Virus record (IMG/VR): IMGVR_UViG_3300032731_001386
Coordinates: 1-38,940 of that record
Direction: 5' to 3' (one strand)
DNA from: a virus
DNA: 38,940 bases
Both the position numbers and the translations under genes were made by a program. The notes beneath the pieces are model-generated. The model ran no database searches. It saw only the letters and a program-made list of their open reading frames with translations, and had not been told where the DNA came from. This document shows, piece by piece, positions 6,260 through 13,415 of this stretch (position 1 is its first letter; each line of letters starts with the position of its first letter).

Positions 6260-6619
6260 TCAGCCCTCGATCCGGGCCACATCGCCATATGGGAAGTCGG
6301 GGGATGGGGTGCCGCCCGGGCTGACCACCCACAACAGCGGGTTGGCGGTATCGTAGTCGAGGGCGAGGTTGGCGTAGCCGTCGGTGAGGATGATGGGGAG
6401 GATCGATGAAGGGGAGGACTCAGGGTTGGCGTCCCGATAGTCGGCGATATGGGCGATGATGGGGTCGAAGGAGGTGCCGCCGCCGCCGGTTAGGTGGAAG
6501 GAGGTGGTGATGGAGGAGATGTCGCAGATGGGGTGGATGGTGGTGTCTTGACCGGTGAAAGCTATACAGGTAATATAAAAAGTTGATAGTTTAAAGCTAA
6601 ACTTAAAACCTACAGTGCG
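6260..6619 (-). pseudogene. 5'-truncated VWA-like (DUF2201-type) gene remnant
   Basis: A minus-strand frame with no start codon is open from 6619 to TGA 6260-6262. From about 6590 it reads TFYITCIAFTGQDTTIHP, then GGGGTSFDPIIAHIADY, PIILTDGYANL, LLWVVSPGG and FPYGDVARIEG. That order (beta strand, GGGGTSF, P..I.TDGY, LWVV, PxGDVxRI) is the C-terminal half of the VWA-like domain found with DUF2201 putative metallopeptidases. The N-terminal half and any start are absent, and the break lies in AT-rich sequence unlike its surroundings. It is probably a decayed partner of the AAA+ gene downstream. Confidence 0.6.
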
Positions 6620-6633
6620 TTATAAAATAACGC
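6617..6633. terminator. Perfect 7-bp hairpin at the edge of the VWA remnant
   Basis: GCGTTAT, AAA, ATAACGC. It lies in the AT-rich junction (6560-6640) where the VWA remnant begins. It may be a scar or an element end rather than a terminator. Confidence 0.4.
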
Positions 6634-6658
6634 CTAGTATTCAGTCCCCTCCCCTTAA

Positions 6659-6667
6659 GCTTTCAAC
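6659..6667 (-). promoter_or_regulatory. GTTGAAAGC motif upstream of the VWA remnant
   Basis: Exact copy on the minus strand, about 40 nt before the open part of the remnant. It suggests that the remnant once had the standard phage leader. Confidence 0.45.
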
Positions 6668-6827
6668 CAGGGCAAGGGGTTTCGGGAATGGTCGCATGCT
6701 CGAGGTGGGGGTTCTGGCCGCTTACGCGGGGGTGTGGTGAAGGGATCGATCACATATACCGGCTATGGGCCCTAACGGGCCGGCCGGCCCGGCTTCGCCG
6801 GGACCGGGAACGGATCGGAGGGGTGCT

Positions 6828-7064
6828 ATGATGGGACGAGCTCGAGATGGTACCGTGGCGAGTTTAGACCGGATCCAGGCGGCTTGTGCTCAGTACGGAT
6901 TGCGGGTGGAACAGTGTCGTCCCAGACACCGCTGGGCGGTGTATCGTCCGATGACTGAGAAGACCATTGCCGTTATAGATATTTGTGATATAGCCGATGG
7001 GGAGGTGGACGAAATCGTCACGCAGTGGGTGTTAGCTGAGTCATTCGGAACTACTTTGTCATGA
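6828..7064 (+). CDS. Tandem small-protein family, member A (78 aa)
   Basis: First of eight related genes. ATG 6828 has a good ribosome site (CGGAGGGG, 4 nt spacing after GGAGG plus GGTGCT). The core reads ACAQYGLRVEQ, then HRWAVYRP, a strand IAVIDICDIADG, and an acidic end EVDEIVTQWVL. The family pattern is C-x2-Y-G-L, a short turn, a W/Y strand, then a C-terminal helix with E and V/L. It is coupled to member B by an ATGA overlap. No known domain; the size suggests small binding proteins. Confidence 0.65.
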   Translation: MMGRARDGTVASLDRIQAACAQYGLRVEQCRPRHRWAVYRPMTEKTIAVIDICDIADGEVDEIVTQWVLAESFGTTLS

Positions 7065-7315
7065 ACTATCACAACCTCCGTGAGATGTGTGATCGGTACG
7101 GGTTGCAGGTAAGTCATAACATCGCCGGCAAATGGGAAGAGGGTGATAGAGAAGTGGGGCTGGAGTACCTGCTATCTGTGCGGGAAGACTTTGGACCCGG
7201 ATGCTGGCCGATACGGGTGTTGGGACGGATCGGGGTGGGTGAGTTAAAGCTGATGGAGCAAGACCAACTCGAAGAGCTTGTAGTGGGGTGTAGTTTGGCA
7301 TCCTTCTCTCCGTGA
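7061..7315 (+). CDS. Tandem small-protein family, member B (84 aa)
   Basis: ATG 7061 overlaps the stop of member A. The protein has LREMCDRYGLQVSHNIAGKW, then a middle strand pair, and the C-terminal helix QDQLEELVVGCSLASF, matching the family pattern. It is joined to member C by a GTGA overlap. Function is unknown. Confidence 0.65.
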   Translation: MNYHNLREMCDRYGLQVSHNIAGKWEEGDREVGLEYLLSVREDFGPGCWPIRVLGRIGVGELKLMEQDQLEELVVGCSLASFSP

Positions 7316-7530
7316 CCTGGCGTATCGACCAGAAAGAGGATAGGATAAGGGAGCTATGCGACCAGTACGTACTGGATTTTGAATATGCGTGGGGCAAATA
7401 CTACATAGGGGCGAGATCGGACTGGGACAGTCCGTCAGTGATCATATTCAGTAGGCGGGATTTGTCAGAATGGGATGAGGACAGGATTGAGGAGATCGTA
7501 CTGGAGTATGTGTTGTTAGCGGGATTTTGA
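7312..7530 (+). CDS. Tandem small-protein family, member C (72 aa)
   Basis: GTG 7312 overlaps the stop of member B (GTGA), which decides the unusual start. Core: IRELCDQYVLDFEYAWGKYY, a strand SVIIFSRRDL, then EDRIEEIVLEYVLLAGF. The Gly of Y-G-L is replaced by Val. It is coupled to member D by TTGA. Confidence 0.6.
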   Translation: MTWRIDQKEDRIRELCDQYVLDFEYAWGKYYIGARSDWDSPSVIIFSRRDLSEWDEDRIEEIVLEYVLLAGF

Positions 7531-7796
7531 CACGGTGTGGTAAGATGGGGGCTAGTGACATGGAACGCGAACCGATGGGGCTGCGGAACAGGAAGAAGTT
7601 TGCGGGGCTTTGTAGGCGGTACGGGTTAAGGTGTAGAGAAGACCGGGATCGCCGTGAGACCCTCGTTTTTAGGGCGGGTGAGCAGTACCCGGACAGGGTG
7701 GGTATCGTAACCTTCTACGAGCTTAGGGATCCGGATTGGGAGAAGTTAGAGAACTTGGTGGTGGGTATATCTCTCGATACATGGGAGATATGTTAA
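7527..7796 (+). CDS. Tandem small-protein family, member D (up to 89 aa)
   Basis: A TTG at 7527 overlaps the stop of member C (TTGA). In-frame ATGs at 7545 and 7560 are alternatives, but the same TTGA arrangement at 8310 favours the TTG. Core: FAGLCRRYGLRCREDRDR, VGIVTFYELRD, WEKLENLVVGISLDTW. Its stop overlaps the start of member E by 7 nt. Confidence 0.6.
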   Translation: MTRCGKMGASDMEREPMGLRNRKKFAGLCRRYGLRCREDRDRRETLVFRAGEQYPDRVGIVTFYELRDPDWEKLENLVVGISLDTWEIC

Positions 7797-8077
7797 CGAA
7801 ACCTATGTATCGAGAAAATCTGTCGTGGACCGCAACCTCCGGGGTTTTGGATTCTATCTGTAGCGACCTTGACGTCGAATGGCTCTATGACTCTCGGCGG
7901 TGTTTAGTCATATTTCGAGAGTCTAAACCGAAGCATCGAACCGCTCACGATCTCGAAGTGTGTTTTGGGGACCCCGATTCCCTCGAGTTTAGGGTTTGGG
8001 AATCTGTTGTTATGCGAATGCCGGAGGTAGACATCCAGAGGATGTTAGAGTCGTGGTTGAGGGGGAGGTCGAGATGA
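7790..8077 (+). CDS. Tandem small-protein family, member E (95 aa)
   Basis: ATG 7790 lies inside the end of member D. This is the most diverged copy: LDSICSDLDVEWLYDSRRC replaces the C-x2-Y-G-L core, and MPEVDIQRMLESWLRG is the C-terminal helix. ATGA coupling to member F. Confidence 0.55.
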   Translation: MLTKPMYRENLSWTATSGVLDSICSDLDVEWLYDSRRCLVIFRESKPKHRTAHDLEVCFGDPDSLEFRVWESVVMRMPEVDIQRMLESWLRGRSR

Positions 8078-8313
8078 ACACGCTGAGGCAGATAATCGAC
8101 CGGAGGGGACGCGAACTCGACCCGAACTCTCGCGCCGACCAGATCCTCGGGCTGTGTTTTCGGTACAATCTGTTTGCGGTAAAGGATAAGGAGGGGGGTA
8201 GGGTTCTTGTCGGGACGTTGACCCGGTACCTGGGGATTGTCGGAGTGAATGAGGATTGGGAACACATCGAAAACAAGATCGTGTCGATGTCGATGGAGGA
8301 GATGTGGGATTGA
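8074..8313 (+). CDS. Tandem small-protein family, member F (79 aa)
   Basis: ATG 8074 overlaps the stop of member E. Core: QILGLCFRYNLFAVKDKEGG, RVLVGTLTRYLGIVGV, then EHIENKIVSMSMEEMW. Y-N-L replaces Y-G-L. The stop overlaps a TTG start for member G. Confidence 0.6.
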   Translation: MNTLRQIIDRRGRELDPNSRADQILGLCFRYNLFAVKDKEGGRVLVGTLTRYLGIVGVNEDWEHIENKIVSMSMEEMWD

Positions 8314-8561
8314 CACCACCGGCCGATAATGACATAGGGAGCTACGACCGGCTTCGGGAGTTGTGCAAAGAGTATGGGTTGGTCGCGATCCGGAACGACA
8401 ACGTAGGGAGGTGGGAGCTGGCGTTGCCGGCCCCCGGTTCGGAGTGGGAATACGTCCGGGTCGCGCAGGTGTCCGACATGGACATGTACTATACGCCGTG
8501 GCGCATGGTCGAAAAGCGTATCGTGGTGTCTATCCTGGATAGGAGTTTTCAAGACAGTTAG
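8310..8561 (+). CDS. Tandem small-protein family, member G (83 aa)
   Basis: TTG 8310 overlaps the stop of member F (TTGA); an in-frame ATG exists only far upstream inside member F, and internal ATGs would cut into the family core. Core: LRELCKEYGLVAIRNDNVG, RWELALPAPG, VRVAQVSDMD, then RMVEKRIVVSILDRSF. It is separated from member H by 2 nt. Confidence 0.6.
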   Translation: MTPPADNDIGSYDRLRELCKEYGLVAIRNDNVGRWELALPAPGSEWEYVRVAQVSDMDMYYTPWRMVEKRIVVSILDRSFQDS

Positions 8562-8563
8562 TT

Positions 8564-8848
8564 ATGACCGACCCTTATGGTGTTAAAGGTGCTAGGAAGA
8601 TTTTCGCGGAGCGGTACGAACAGTATCTATTCCGTACAGGGCAAAGGTTCGAGCTCAATTCCGATGACCCGGTGGCCCGGGAGTGCGCGAGGTATGGGCT
8701 AGAAGTGGTGTTTAGGAGAGGGAAGTATCTGATCGGTAAGGGGGACGATCTGTACGGAAGTATTAGTCCGTGGTTTCAGGAGGAAGGAATTAATCTGGTC
8801 GAGGTCGTAGCCGGTCTATTTGTCACCGGACCTTTTGATGACGCTTGA
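8564..8848 (+). CDS. Tandem small-protein family, member H (94 aa)
   Basis: ATG 8564 follows the stop of member G by 2 nt. An N-terminal extension (TDPYGVKGARKIFAERYEQY) precedes the core VARECARYGLEVVFRRGKYL and the hydrophobic end INLVEVVAGLFV. It closes the array. The last 33 nt overlap a possible convergent minus-strand gene. Confidence 0.65.
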   Translation: MTDPYGVKGARKIFAERYEQYLFRTGQRFELNSDDPVARECARYGLEVVFRRGKYLIGKGDDLYGSISPWFQEEGINLVEVVAGLFVTGPFDDA

Positions 8849-8995
8849 CAACCAGAGGGGGATCAGGTCGCGCAAAGCCCGGACCAGGAGTCGGAGTAGG
8901 CTTTTGGCTACAGGCTTTAATACGGTTTCGGCTACCACTACTCCAGCAGATGAAGCTACGGCTATGTGGACGTCGGCCGTATCAGGTGTAATCAT
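8816..8995 (-). CDS. Possible small convergent protein, 59 aa
   Basis: ATG 8995 to TAG 8816-8818 encodes MITPDTADVHIAVASSAGVV, then a hydrophobic/basic helix (VAKSLLRLLVRALRDLIPLW). The composition looks protein-like and could be membrane-associated. There is no ribosome site, and a plus-strand frame in the same interval is an alternative. This is a low-confidence call. Confidence 0.3.
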   Translation of the reverse strand: MITPDTADVHIAVASSAGVVVAETVLKPVAKSLLRLLVRALRDLIPLWLSSVIKRSGDK

Positions 8996-9043
8996 GTCTC
9001 GGGGGTGTTGTGGTGTTGACAGGGTGACGAATCACGTCGTTTA

Positions 9044-9185
9044 ACCGAGGGTAGGCCCTCAGCCCTGCTGTTTTATCGTGACGAAATGGAGGCCTGAACT
9101 CCTTGATTTCGTCTGAGCGACGGGAAACTGTCGCTGTACCTCCCGGGGCGCCCTTCGGAGGGTTCCGGCCGGGAGCAGAGTAACT
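9044..9185 (+). ncRNA. Candidate structured RNA with four hairpins
   Basis: There is no gene here, but hairpins follow one another: GAGGG/CCCTC (9048-9061); GACGAAAT/ATTTCGTC, 8 bp with an inner GGAG/CTCC; AGCGAC/GTCGCT; and CTCCCGG/CCGGGAG enclosing CCCT-TCGG-AGGG. CTGCT near 9068 and AGCAG near 9175 could close the whole domain. A TTGACA lies just upstream (about 9018). The first hairpin, with a TAGG loop, resembles the first hairpin of the RNA at 19404. No known RNA class was recognised. The minus strand would fold equally. Confidence 0.5.
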
Positions 9186-9203
9186 GTAGCACGGGATACG
9201 GGG

Positions 9204-9407
9204 TTAAGGTAGCAAGTCGGGAGGATAAGGCCAATCGGATAGGCGGTAGATCAGCTCGTATCCGGGCAGGAGGGGGCGGTGACGGGCAGGCGCGGTAGAT
9301 CGCCCCAGCAGCCCCGTGTACACATCGTTCCGGGTGGTATAAACCACGACCTCGTCCGCGTCGTAGTCGTAGGAGATGGCGGTTTCTCCGGAGTCGTGTG
9401 GGTCCAT
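9204..9407 (-). CDS. Hypothetical protein, 67 aa
   Basis: ATG 9407 begins MDPHDSGETAISYDYDADEV. An acidic N-terminal half and a Pro/Tyr-rich C-terminal half follow (RPLLPGYELIYRLSDWPY). It is preceded by GGTGAAAGC in the sense orientation, 21 nt from the start, which supports a real gene. No domain recognised. Confidence 0.5.
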   Translation of the reverse strand: MDPHDSGETAISYDYDADEVVVYTTRNDVYTGLLGRSTAPARHRPLLPGYELIYRLSDWPYPPDLLP

Positions 9408-9428
9408 GGGGGTTAACTCTCTCCCTCA

Positions 9429-9437
9429 GCTTTCACC
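9429..9437 (-). promoter_or_regulatory. GGTGAAAGC motif upstream of 9204-9407
   Basis: Sense orientation on the minus strand, 21 nt from the ATG at 9407. The first variable base is G instead of T. Confidence 0.45.
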
Positions 9438-10147
9438 GCCCCCGTGCCCATATCACGCTGGTGGGAGAAGCCCCGCCCCCATATCACACTGGATTGTGTC
9501 GAAACAGGCCCGCAGCCAAACCCAAAAGAAAAAGTCCTTTCAGCCCCCTATACGCCTACTATTAAGTTTTAATAAATAAAAGGATATATATATAGATGGG
9601 GCTGAGGGGACGGGGACTCAGGCGAAAGTTGATTTTCGGAAAAATTTCAGCCCAGTCATAGCAAGCGATCTGGAGGAAGCATTTTACCCAGACACCCGAT
9701 ATGGGGGTGATCGCACCCTCTTCCGCGAGGGGGCAACAATACCTATCAAAATACCCCAAAGAAAACTGACCCCCTTTAAGAGACTAAAAACGACCAAAAG
9801 GGAACTAAAAGGCCTTTAAATGATAAGCATGACGTTTTCACAAACGTTTGAAATGTTTCAGTCAAAGATGCCCCTAAAAACACCCTGTTTTAGAGACTAA
9901 AAAGGACTTTTTTGATATTCATTTTCTTATTTTGATAACCATGGGTGTTTTGATTTGAGGTTATTTTCTGAATTTCCCCAAATCCGTTGCAGCGCAATAG
10001 GTTTGACCTTATCAAAATAACCGTGACTTCTGGGCCACTTCGGGTACTTTTACTCTCTAAACCCATATACAACTCAAGTTACAAAATTTGTTGATAGCTT
10101 GATAGTGGCCCCCTGTGCTACAATTGTCTAGTATTCACCCCTCCGCC
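9438..10147. other. AT-rich intergenic region, possible replication origin
   Basis: About 700 bp without a convincing gene. CCCATATCAC(G/A)CTGG occurs twice (near 9447 and 9479). From about 9540 the sequence becomes strongly AT-rich compared with its flanks. ATCAAAATA occurs near 9746 and 10012 and in reverse near 9930; AGAGACTAAAAA occurs near 9780 and 9892. Clustered AT-rich short repeats before the replication genes recall an origin with iterons, but no canonical DnaA box was found. TACAAT near 10121 may be the -10 of the next gene. Confidence 0.4.
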
Positions 10148-11233
10148 ATGAGCCTTACCCGCCAAGCTAAGACGATCCTGGGCGAAGCAAACCCCAGCAT
10201 CACCTGGCTTCGATCTCAACCCAAAGAATCCGTTATCCAGGCTGTCCTCGAGATGAAGAGGATTTATTCAACCGACTCCATGCACCAACGACAGATGGCC
10301 CATGACCTGGCGATGGCCGAGATAGATATCCGTAAGCTGGAGCTCCAGTCCAAGCTGGAGGCCACCAACAACATGATCCGGTACGGGGTCGAAATCAAAG
10401 AAAACCCGTATGGACCCAAGGCAATCGGTGAAGTCGCATCGGTCTGGAATGGGGAGGACACTCGGCACTCGGTGCTTGCCAAATCCCTGCCTGATTCCGA
10501 CCTCTCTGAGCGGGCAAACCTGGCCGAGGAGCAGGGGATTGTCTGGAACTTGCAGAACAAACGGCCGGAGCGTGAGTCGACTATCCGGAAGAAGGTAGAG
10601 GGGTGGGAGAAAGGTCTGGATCGAGGGTTGAATGCCGACCTCGCCGTCTACGCCATCAAAAGTGCGGAGGCGATTAAGTCCTCAGGGCCGGATTACCGGG
10701 CCTTTATGACCGGCCTATGTATGCAGATGGAGCAGGGGTTGGGCAAAGACCCTCAGCATAGGTATCTAGTGCCCCGGTTTAAGAATATAGCCAAACAGTA
10801 CAATGCCACTGTCCAGCCGACACCAATAGTCCCCCTCGAGCGGGCCGAGAAGGTCATTGATCAGATCTACACTGAGTGGTTGTGCCCCGACTACCGAGCC
10901 GTGATCAAGAAGAACGATGAGACTAGCAAGGTACCAGGTACCGACCACCTCAAACGGATGATAGCCAAGCACATCGAGATGCTGGGGGATATGGGTGAAG
11001 ATGAAACGGTAAAAGATCGACCTTTTGCCGTCAAGATCCTGTGGGACCTAACTCAACCGTACACCTTCCCCATCATTAAGGATAATCTGGCCTGGGACGT
11101 TGCGTGTCAGAGGGCCATAGAGTACCTAGACTACTCCAATATCCATCAAACCCACAGCCGATCACCAAAACTCATGGACGATATGTACTATGAGTGGTGG
11201 TTGGGAATGTGCGAGAGGGTGGGTTTGGTGTGA
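10148..11233 (+). CDS. Hypothetical protein, 361 aa
   Basis: The ATG at 10148 (MSLTRQAKTILGEANPS) is preferred to an upstream GTG at 10115 because TACAAT, a likely -10, lies in between. The product is largely helical. A charged segment (LAMAEIDIRKLELQSKLEAT) looks like a coiled coil around residues 55-80. No catalytic motif is visible. It is the first gene after the AT-rich gap and converges on the gene at 11240 with only 6 nt between stops. A structural or replication-accessory role is possible but unsupported. Confidence 0.7.
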   Translation: MSLTRQAKTILGEANPSITWLRSQPKESVIQAVLEMKRIYSTDSMHQRQMAHDLAMAEIDIRKLELQSKLEATNNMIRYGVEIKENPYGPKAIGEVASVWNGEDTRHSVLAKSLPDSDLSERANLAEEQGIVWNLQNKRPERESTIRKKVEGWEKGLDRGLNADLAVYAIKSAEAIKSSGPDYRAFMTGLCMQMEQGLGKDPQHRYLVPRFKNIAKQYNATVQPTPIVPLERAEKVIDQIYTEWLCPDYRAVIKKNDETSKVPGTDHLKRMIAKHIEMLGDMGEDETVKDRPFAVKILWDLTQPYTFPIIKDNLAWDVACQRAIEYLDYSNIHQTHSRSPKLMDDMYYEWWLGMCERVGLV

Positions 11234-11239
11234 TCGGGG

Positions 11240-12697
11240 CTATTCTATCCCCCTAACAGCCATTTCGGTTATAACCCCCACGTCGATACGCCCAGAACCC
11301 TCCGGGGACGGAAACAGATTCCCGTCCCTGTCCGCGTTAACACACTTGTACTTGCCGGGATTATTCTCAATCCCGTTGTTCTGAGAAACAGTTATGGTGG
11401 GGAAGTATTCCAGATCCGAGGAGGTGTATAGGGGGGTGAGTCGGGACTGGAAACGTCTCTCGTTGATCTGGTGAAGTCGATCGACTACCGACGACTCGAG
11501 ATTCCCCTTCTCACTCTTCCCGTACCACTTGTCCCAAATCATCCCGCTGGTAACAAAGAACTCAAACGCCCTATCATCTTTCAAGGCAAGAAGCTTCTTG
11601 CACATATTGTTCCGGCTTGTGATGGTATCAGAAACATTCCCGAGCTTAATTTCACACCGGTAAGGTCCGAAATCCTTGTCAAATCCGACACGAGCCACAT
11701 CGCGGTAGATTGCGGAGAGGTCAATACCGTCAAAACTAGAGTTTTCCGCTATGTTTCTGGTGATGATGGCGGTCCAGACTAGGTCGGATAGGTGGTGACT
11801 GTGGTCGTCATCCCCAAGGGACCGGACACCCCCCCGCCCATATCTTTTTTCACGAGCGGACGATTCGGCTCTGCGTCTCGTCACATCGTGTAGCAAGAAG
11901 TCTCGGTACAGGGCAGCGTACGTATCGAGATTGTTATCGGACCTGAGGCTCGGATCTTCACGAACCGACTTAACGATGTCGCGAGAGTTTCCGGGCCTGT
12001 TCACATACAGAAACCGGTACAGGAGGTTGTAGTCAGTCATCTCTCTCTTAATGAATTTGGTGTACGCCCCCTTGGAGGTGTAGTACAGTCCGGGGCCGGG
12101 GGAACTAGACAGGGATTGTTCCAGCTCGGAGGTGTTGATCACATTGTGGTGAGCGAGAAACAACAGGCACGGCAGTCCGAAGTATCCCAGGTTCCCCGTA
12201 GTCACCTTGCGGACGTTATTCCGGACAGATGAATCCTTAAGCTCTCGACTAAATTCCGCTCCGCTCAACGTGGAGCAAATATCCTGGAGGATGCGGGAGC
12301 TGCGGAGATCGGGGGATACCAACAACGCTCTAGCCGTACTGATCCGATTACCATTATTGTTTCTGATTGAGGGCAACTGGGACGATTTGTAAAAATCCTG
12401 TGGGTTGGTGTAGGCCTCATAGATCCGCTTGACGAACTTATCCTCCTGGAAAAGGTTGAGCAGTTCGAAGCTGGGGTTCGATATGACCTCTTTGAGGTAG
12501 AGGCGTGCTGCCATGCACATGGTGGCAGAGTCGCAGTTGGGGTTGGATGCTACCGCCTTACGGACTCTGGTTGATTGAGTAGAGGCCCAGGCCTCCCTCA
12601 ATTGTTCCTGAGTAGCATCGGGGTCTATCGCCACCCTGTGCAGGTCGTCGACAGTTTCCCATGCGGGCAAAATCTCATTTACGGTGGTGGTTTCCAT
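11240..12697 (-). CDS. Large protein with N-terminal variant-LRR-like repeats, 485 aa
   Basis: The N-terminus reads LHRVAIDPDATQEQLREAW, then RVRKAVASNPNCDSATMCMA and VISNPSFELLNLF. These are repeats of the form V-R-x-A-V-A-x-N-P-x-x-x-x, like variant leucine-rich (LRV/armadillo-like) repeats, usually a binding surface. The remaining ~400 residues are mostly helical and contain no motif that I recognise. The start (METTTVNEIL) lies within the end of the zinc-finger gene (23 nt overlap), so both probably share the promoter at 12968-12997. Confidence 0.7.
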   Translation of the reverse strand: METTTVNEILPAWETVDDLHRVAIDPDATQEQLREAWASTQSTRVRKAVASNPNCDSATMCMAARLYLKEVISNPSFELLNLFQEDKFVKRIYEAYTNPQDFYKSSQLPSIRNNNGNRISTARALLVSPDLRSSRILQDICSTLSGAEFSRELKDSSVRNNVRKVTTGNLGYFGLPCLLFLAHHNVINTSELEQSLSSSPGPGLYYTSKGAYTKFIKREMTDYNLLYRFLYVNRPGNSRDIVKSVREDPSLRSDNNLDTYAALYRDFLLHDVTRRRAESSAREKRYGRGGVRSLGDDDHSHHLSDLVWTAIITRNIAENSSFDGIDLSAIYRDVARVGFDKDFGPYRCEIKLGNVSDTITSRNNMCKKLLALKDDRAFEFFVTSGMIWDKWYGKSEKGNLESSVVDRLHQINERRFQSRLTPLYTSSDLEYFPTITVSQNNGIENNPGKYKCVNADRDGNLFPSPEGSGRIDVGVITEMAVRGIE

Positions 12698-12941
12698 TTT
12701 TGGGGCGGCGGCGGGATGAAGAGGCAGTAGCTACACGTTCGGTGATGTCACACCATAGTTCGTTTGAGCACTCATGACTGCAGCAGTATTCGGCGGCGTA
12801 CAAGGACTTGTAGTAGGTGCGTCTGCCGCAGACACCACAGTAGCCGTAAGACTTTTGCAGGTAGTAGGTGTCGTCGTGAACGTGGACGAAAGGGTCGTAG
12901 GGCCCAAAGAAAGTCTTTCGGGGCTGGTGAGGATCGGCCAT
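12675..12941 (-). CDS. Small Cys4 zinc-finger protein, 88 aa
   Basis: Residues ~34-65 contain YCGVCGRRTYYKSLYAAEYC and then CSHEC, i.e. C-x2-C, about 15 residues, and C-x3-C, a likely zinc knuckle/treble-clef site. The C-terminal tail is basic (SSRRRPKNGNHHRK), consistent with nucleic-acid binding. ATG 12941 lies 27 nt downstream of a strong sigma70-like -10. Its 3' end overlaps the start of the 485-aa gene, implying a two-gene operon. Confidence 0.65.
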   Translation of the reverse strand: MADPHQPRKTFFGPYDPFVHVHDDTYYLQKSYGYCGVCGRRTYYKSLYAAEYCCSHECSNELWCDITERVATASSSRRRPKNGNHHRK

Positions 12942-12967
12942 CAGCGATGCTGATAAGGTACTTAGAT

Positions 12968-12997
12968 ACTATAGCCTAAACTTATCAGTTCTGTCAA
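12968..12997 (-). promoter_or_regulatory. Sigma70-like promoter for the 12675-12941 operon
   Basis: On the minus strand TTGACA (12992-12997) and TATAGT (12968-12973) are 18 nt apart. A plus-strand promoter for the gene at 13035 probably overlaps it (TTATCA, 17 nt, TAAGGT). Confidence 0.7.
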
Positions 12998-13034
12998 ACC
13001 ATGCTAAGGTTGATAGCAAGACAGGACCGCTGCC

Positions 13035-13415
13035 ATGAAACCCCCCAAACGTTACCAGGAAATTTTTGTAGAGAGGGAATTCCTGACGGCCCGTACCGAA
13101 GTGATTTACCAGGTGACCAAAGTCAACTCGGACACCTATCGGGTCATCCTAGAGCATCCGGTATTTGGGAAGACTCTAGAGATATTCGAGCTGGATAAGG
13201 ATGGAGATCTGTGCCTCAAGTCCGTATTCCCCACAGAAATGCAGGACAGCATTGAAGAGATCCAGTCGGTAAAATCATACTACAACGACTACTTGCTCGA
13301 TGGGTCTGAGTCATACCTGGAGTATCACAACCCCGAGGTCGGATACTTTTTGTTGAGCCGGAACATTGGCGTGTACCCAACCAGCACCTATCAGGTTGAC
13401 GATGAAGACGAATAA
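13035..13415 (+). CDS. Hypothetical protein, 126 aa
   Basis: ATG 13035 starts MKPPKRYQEIFVEREFL. The product is acidic, with an alternating beta pattern (VIYQVTKVNSDTYRVILEHP) and a very acidic tail (YQVDDEDE). No domain is recognised. It is divergent from the zinc-finger gene and overlaps the start of the topoisomerase gene by 14 nt, so both are probably transcribed together. Confidence 0.65.
   Translation: MKPPKRYQEIFVEREFLTARTEVIYQVTKVNSDTYRVILEHPVFGKTLEIFELDKDGDLCLKSVFPTEMQDSIEEIQSVKSYYNDYLLDGSESYLEYHNPEVGYFLLSRNIGVYPTSTYQVDDEDE

Noticed and set aside
9562-9759. Minus-strand 65-codon frame
   Set aside because: Only a TTG start, no ribosome site, and it ends in AT-rich repeats (IYIYILLFIK); likely chance.
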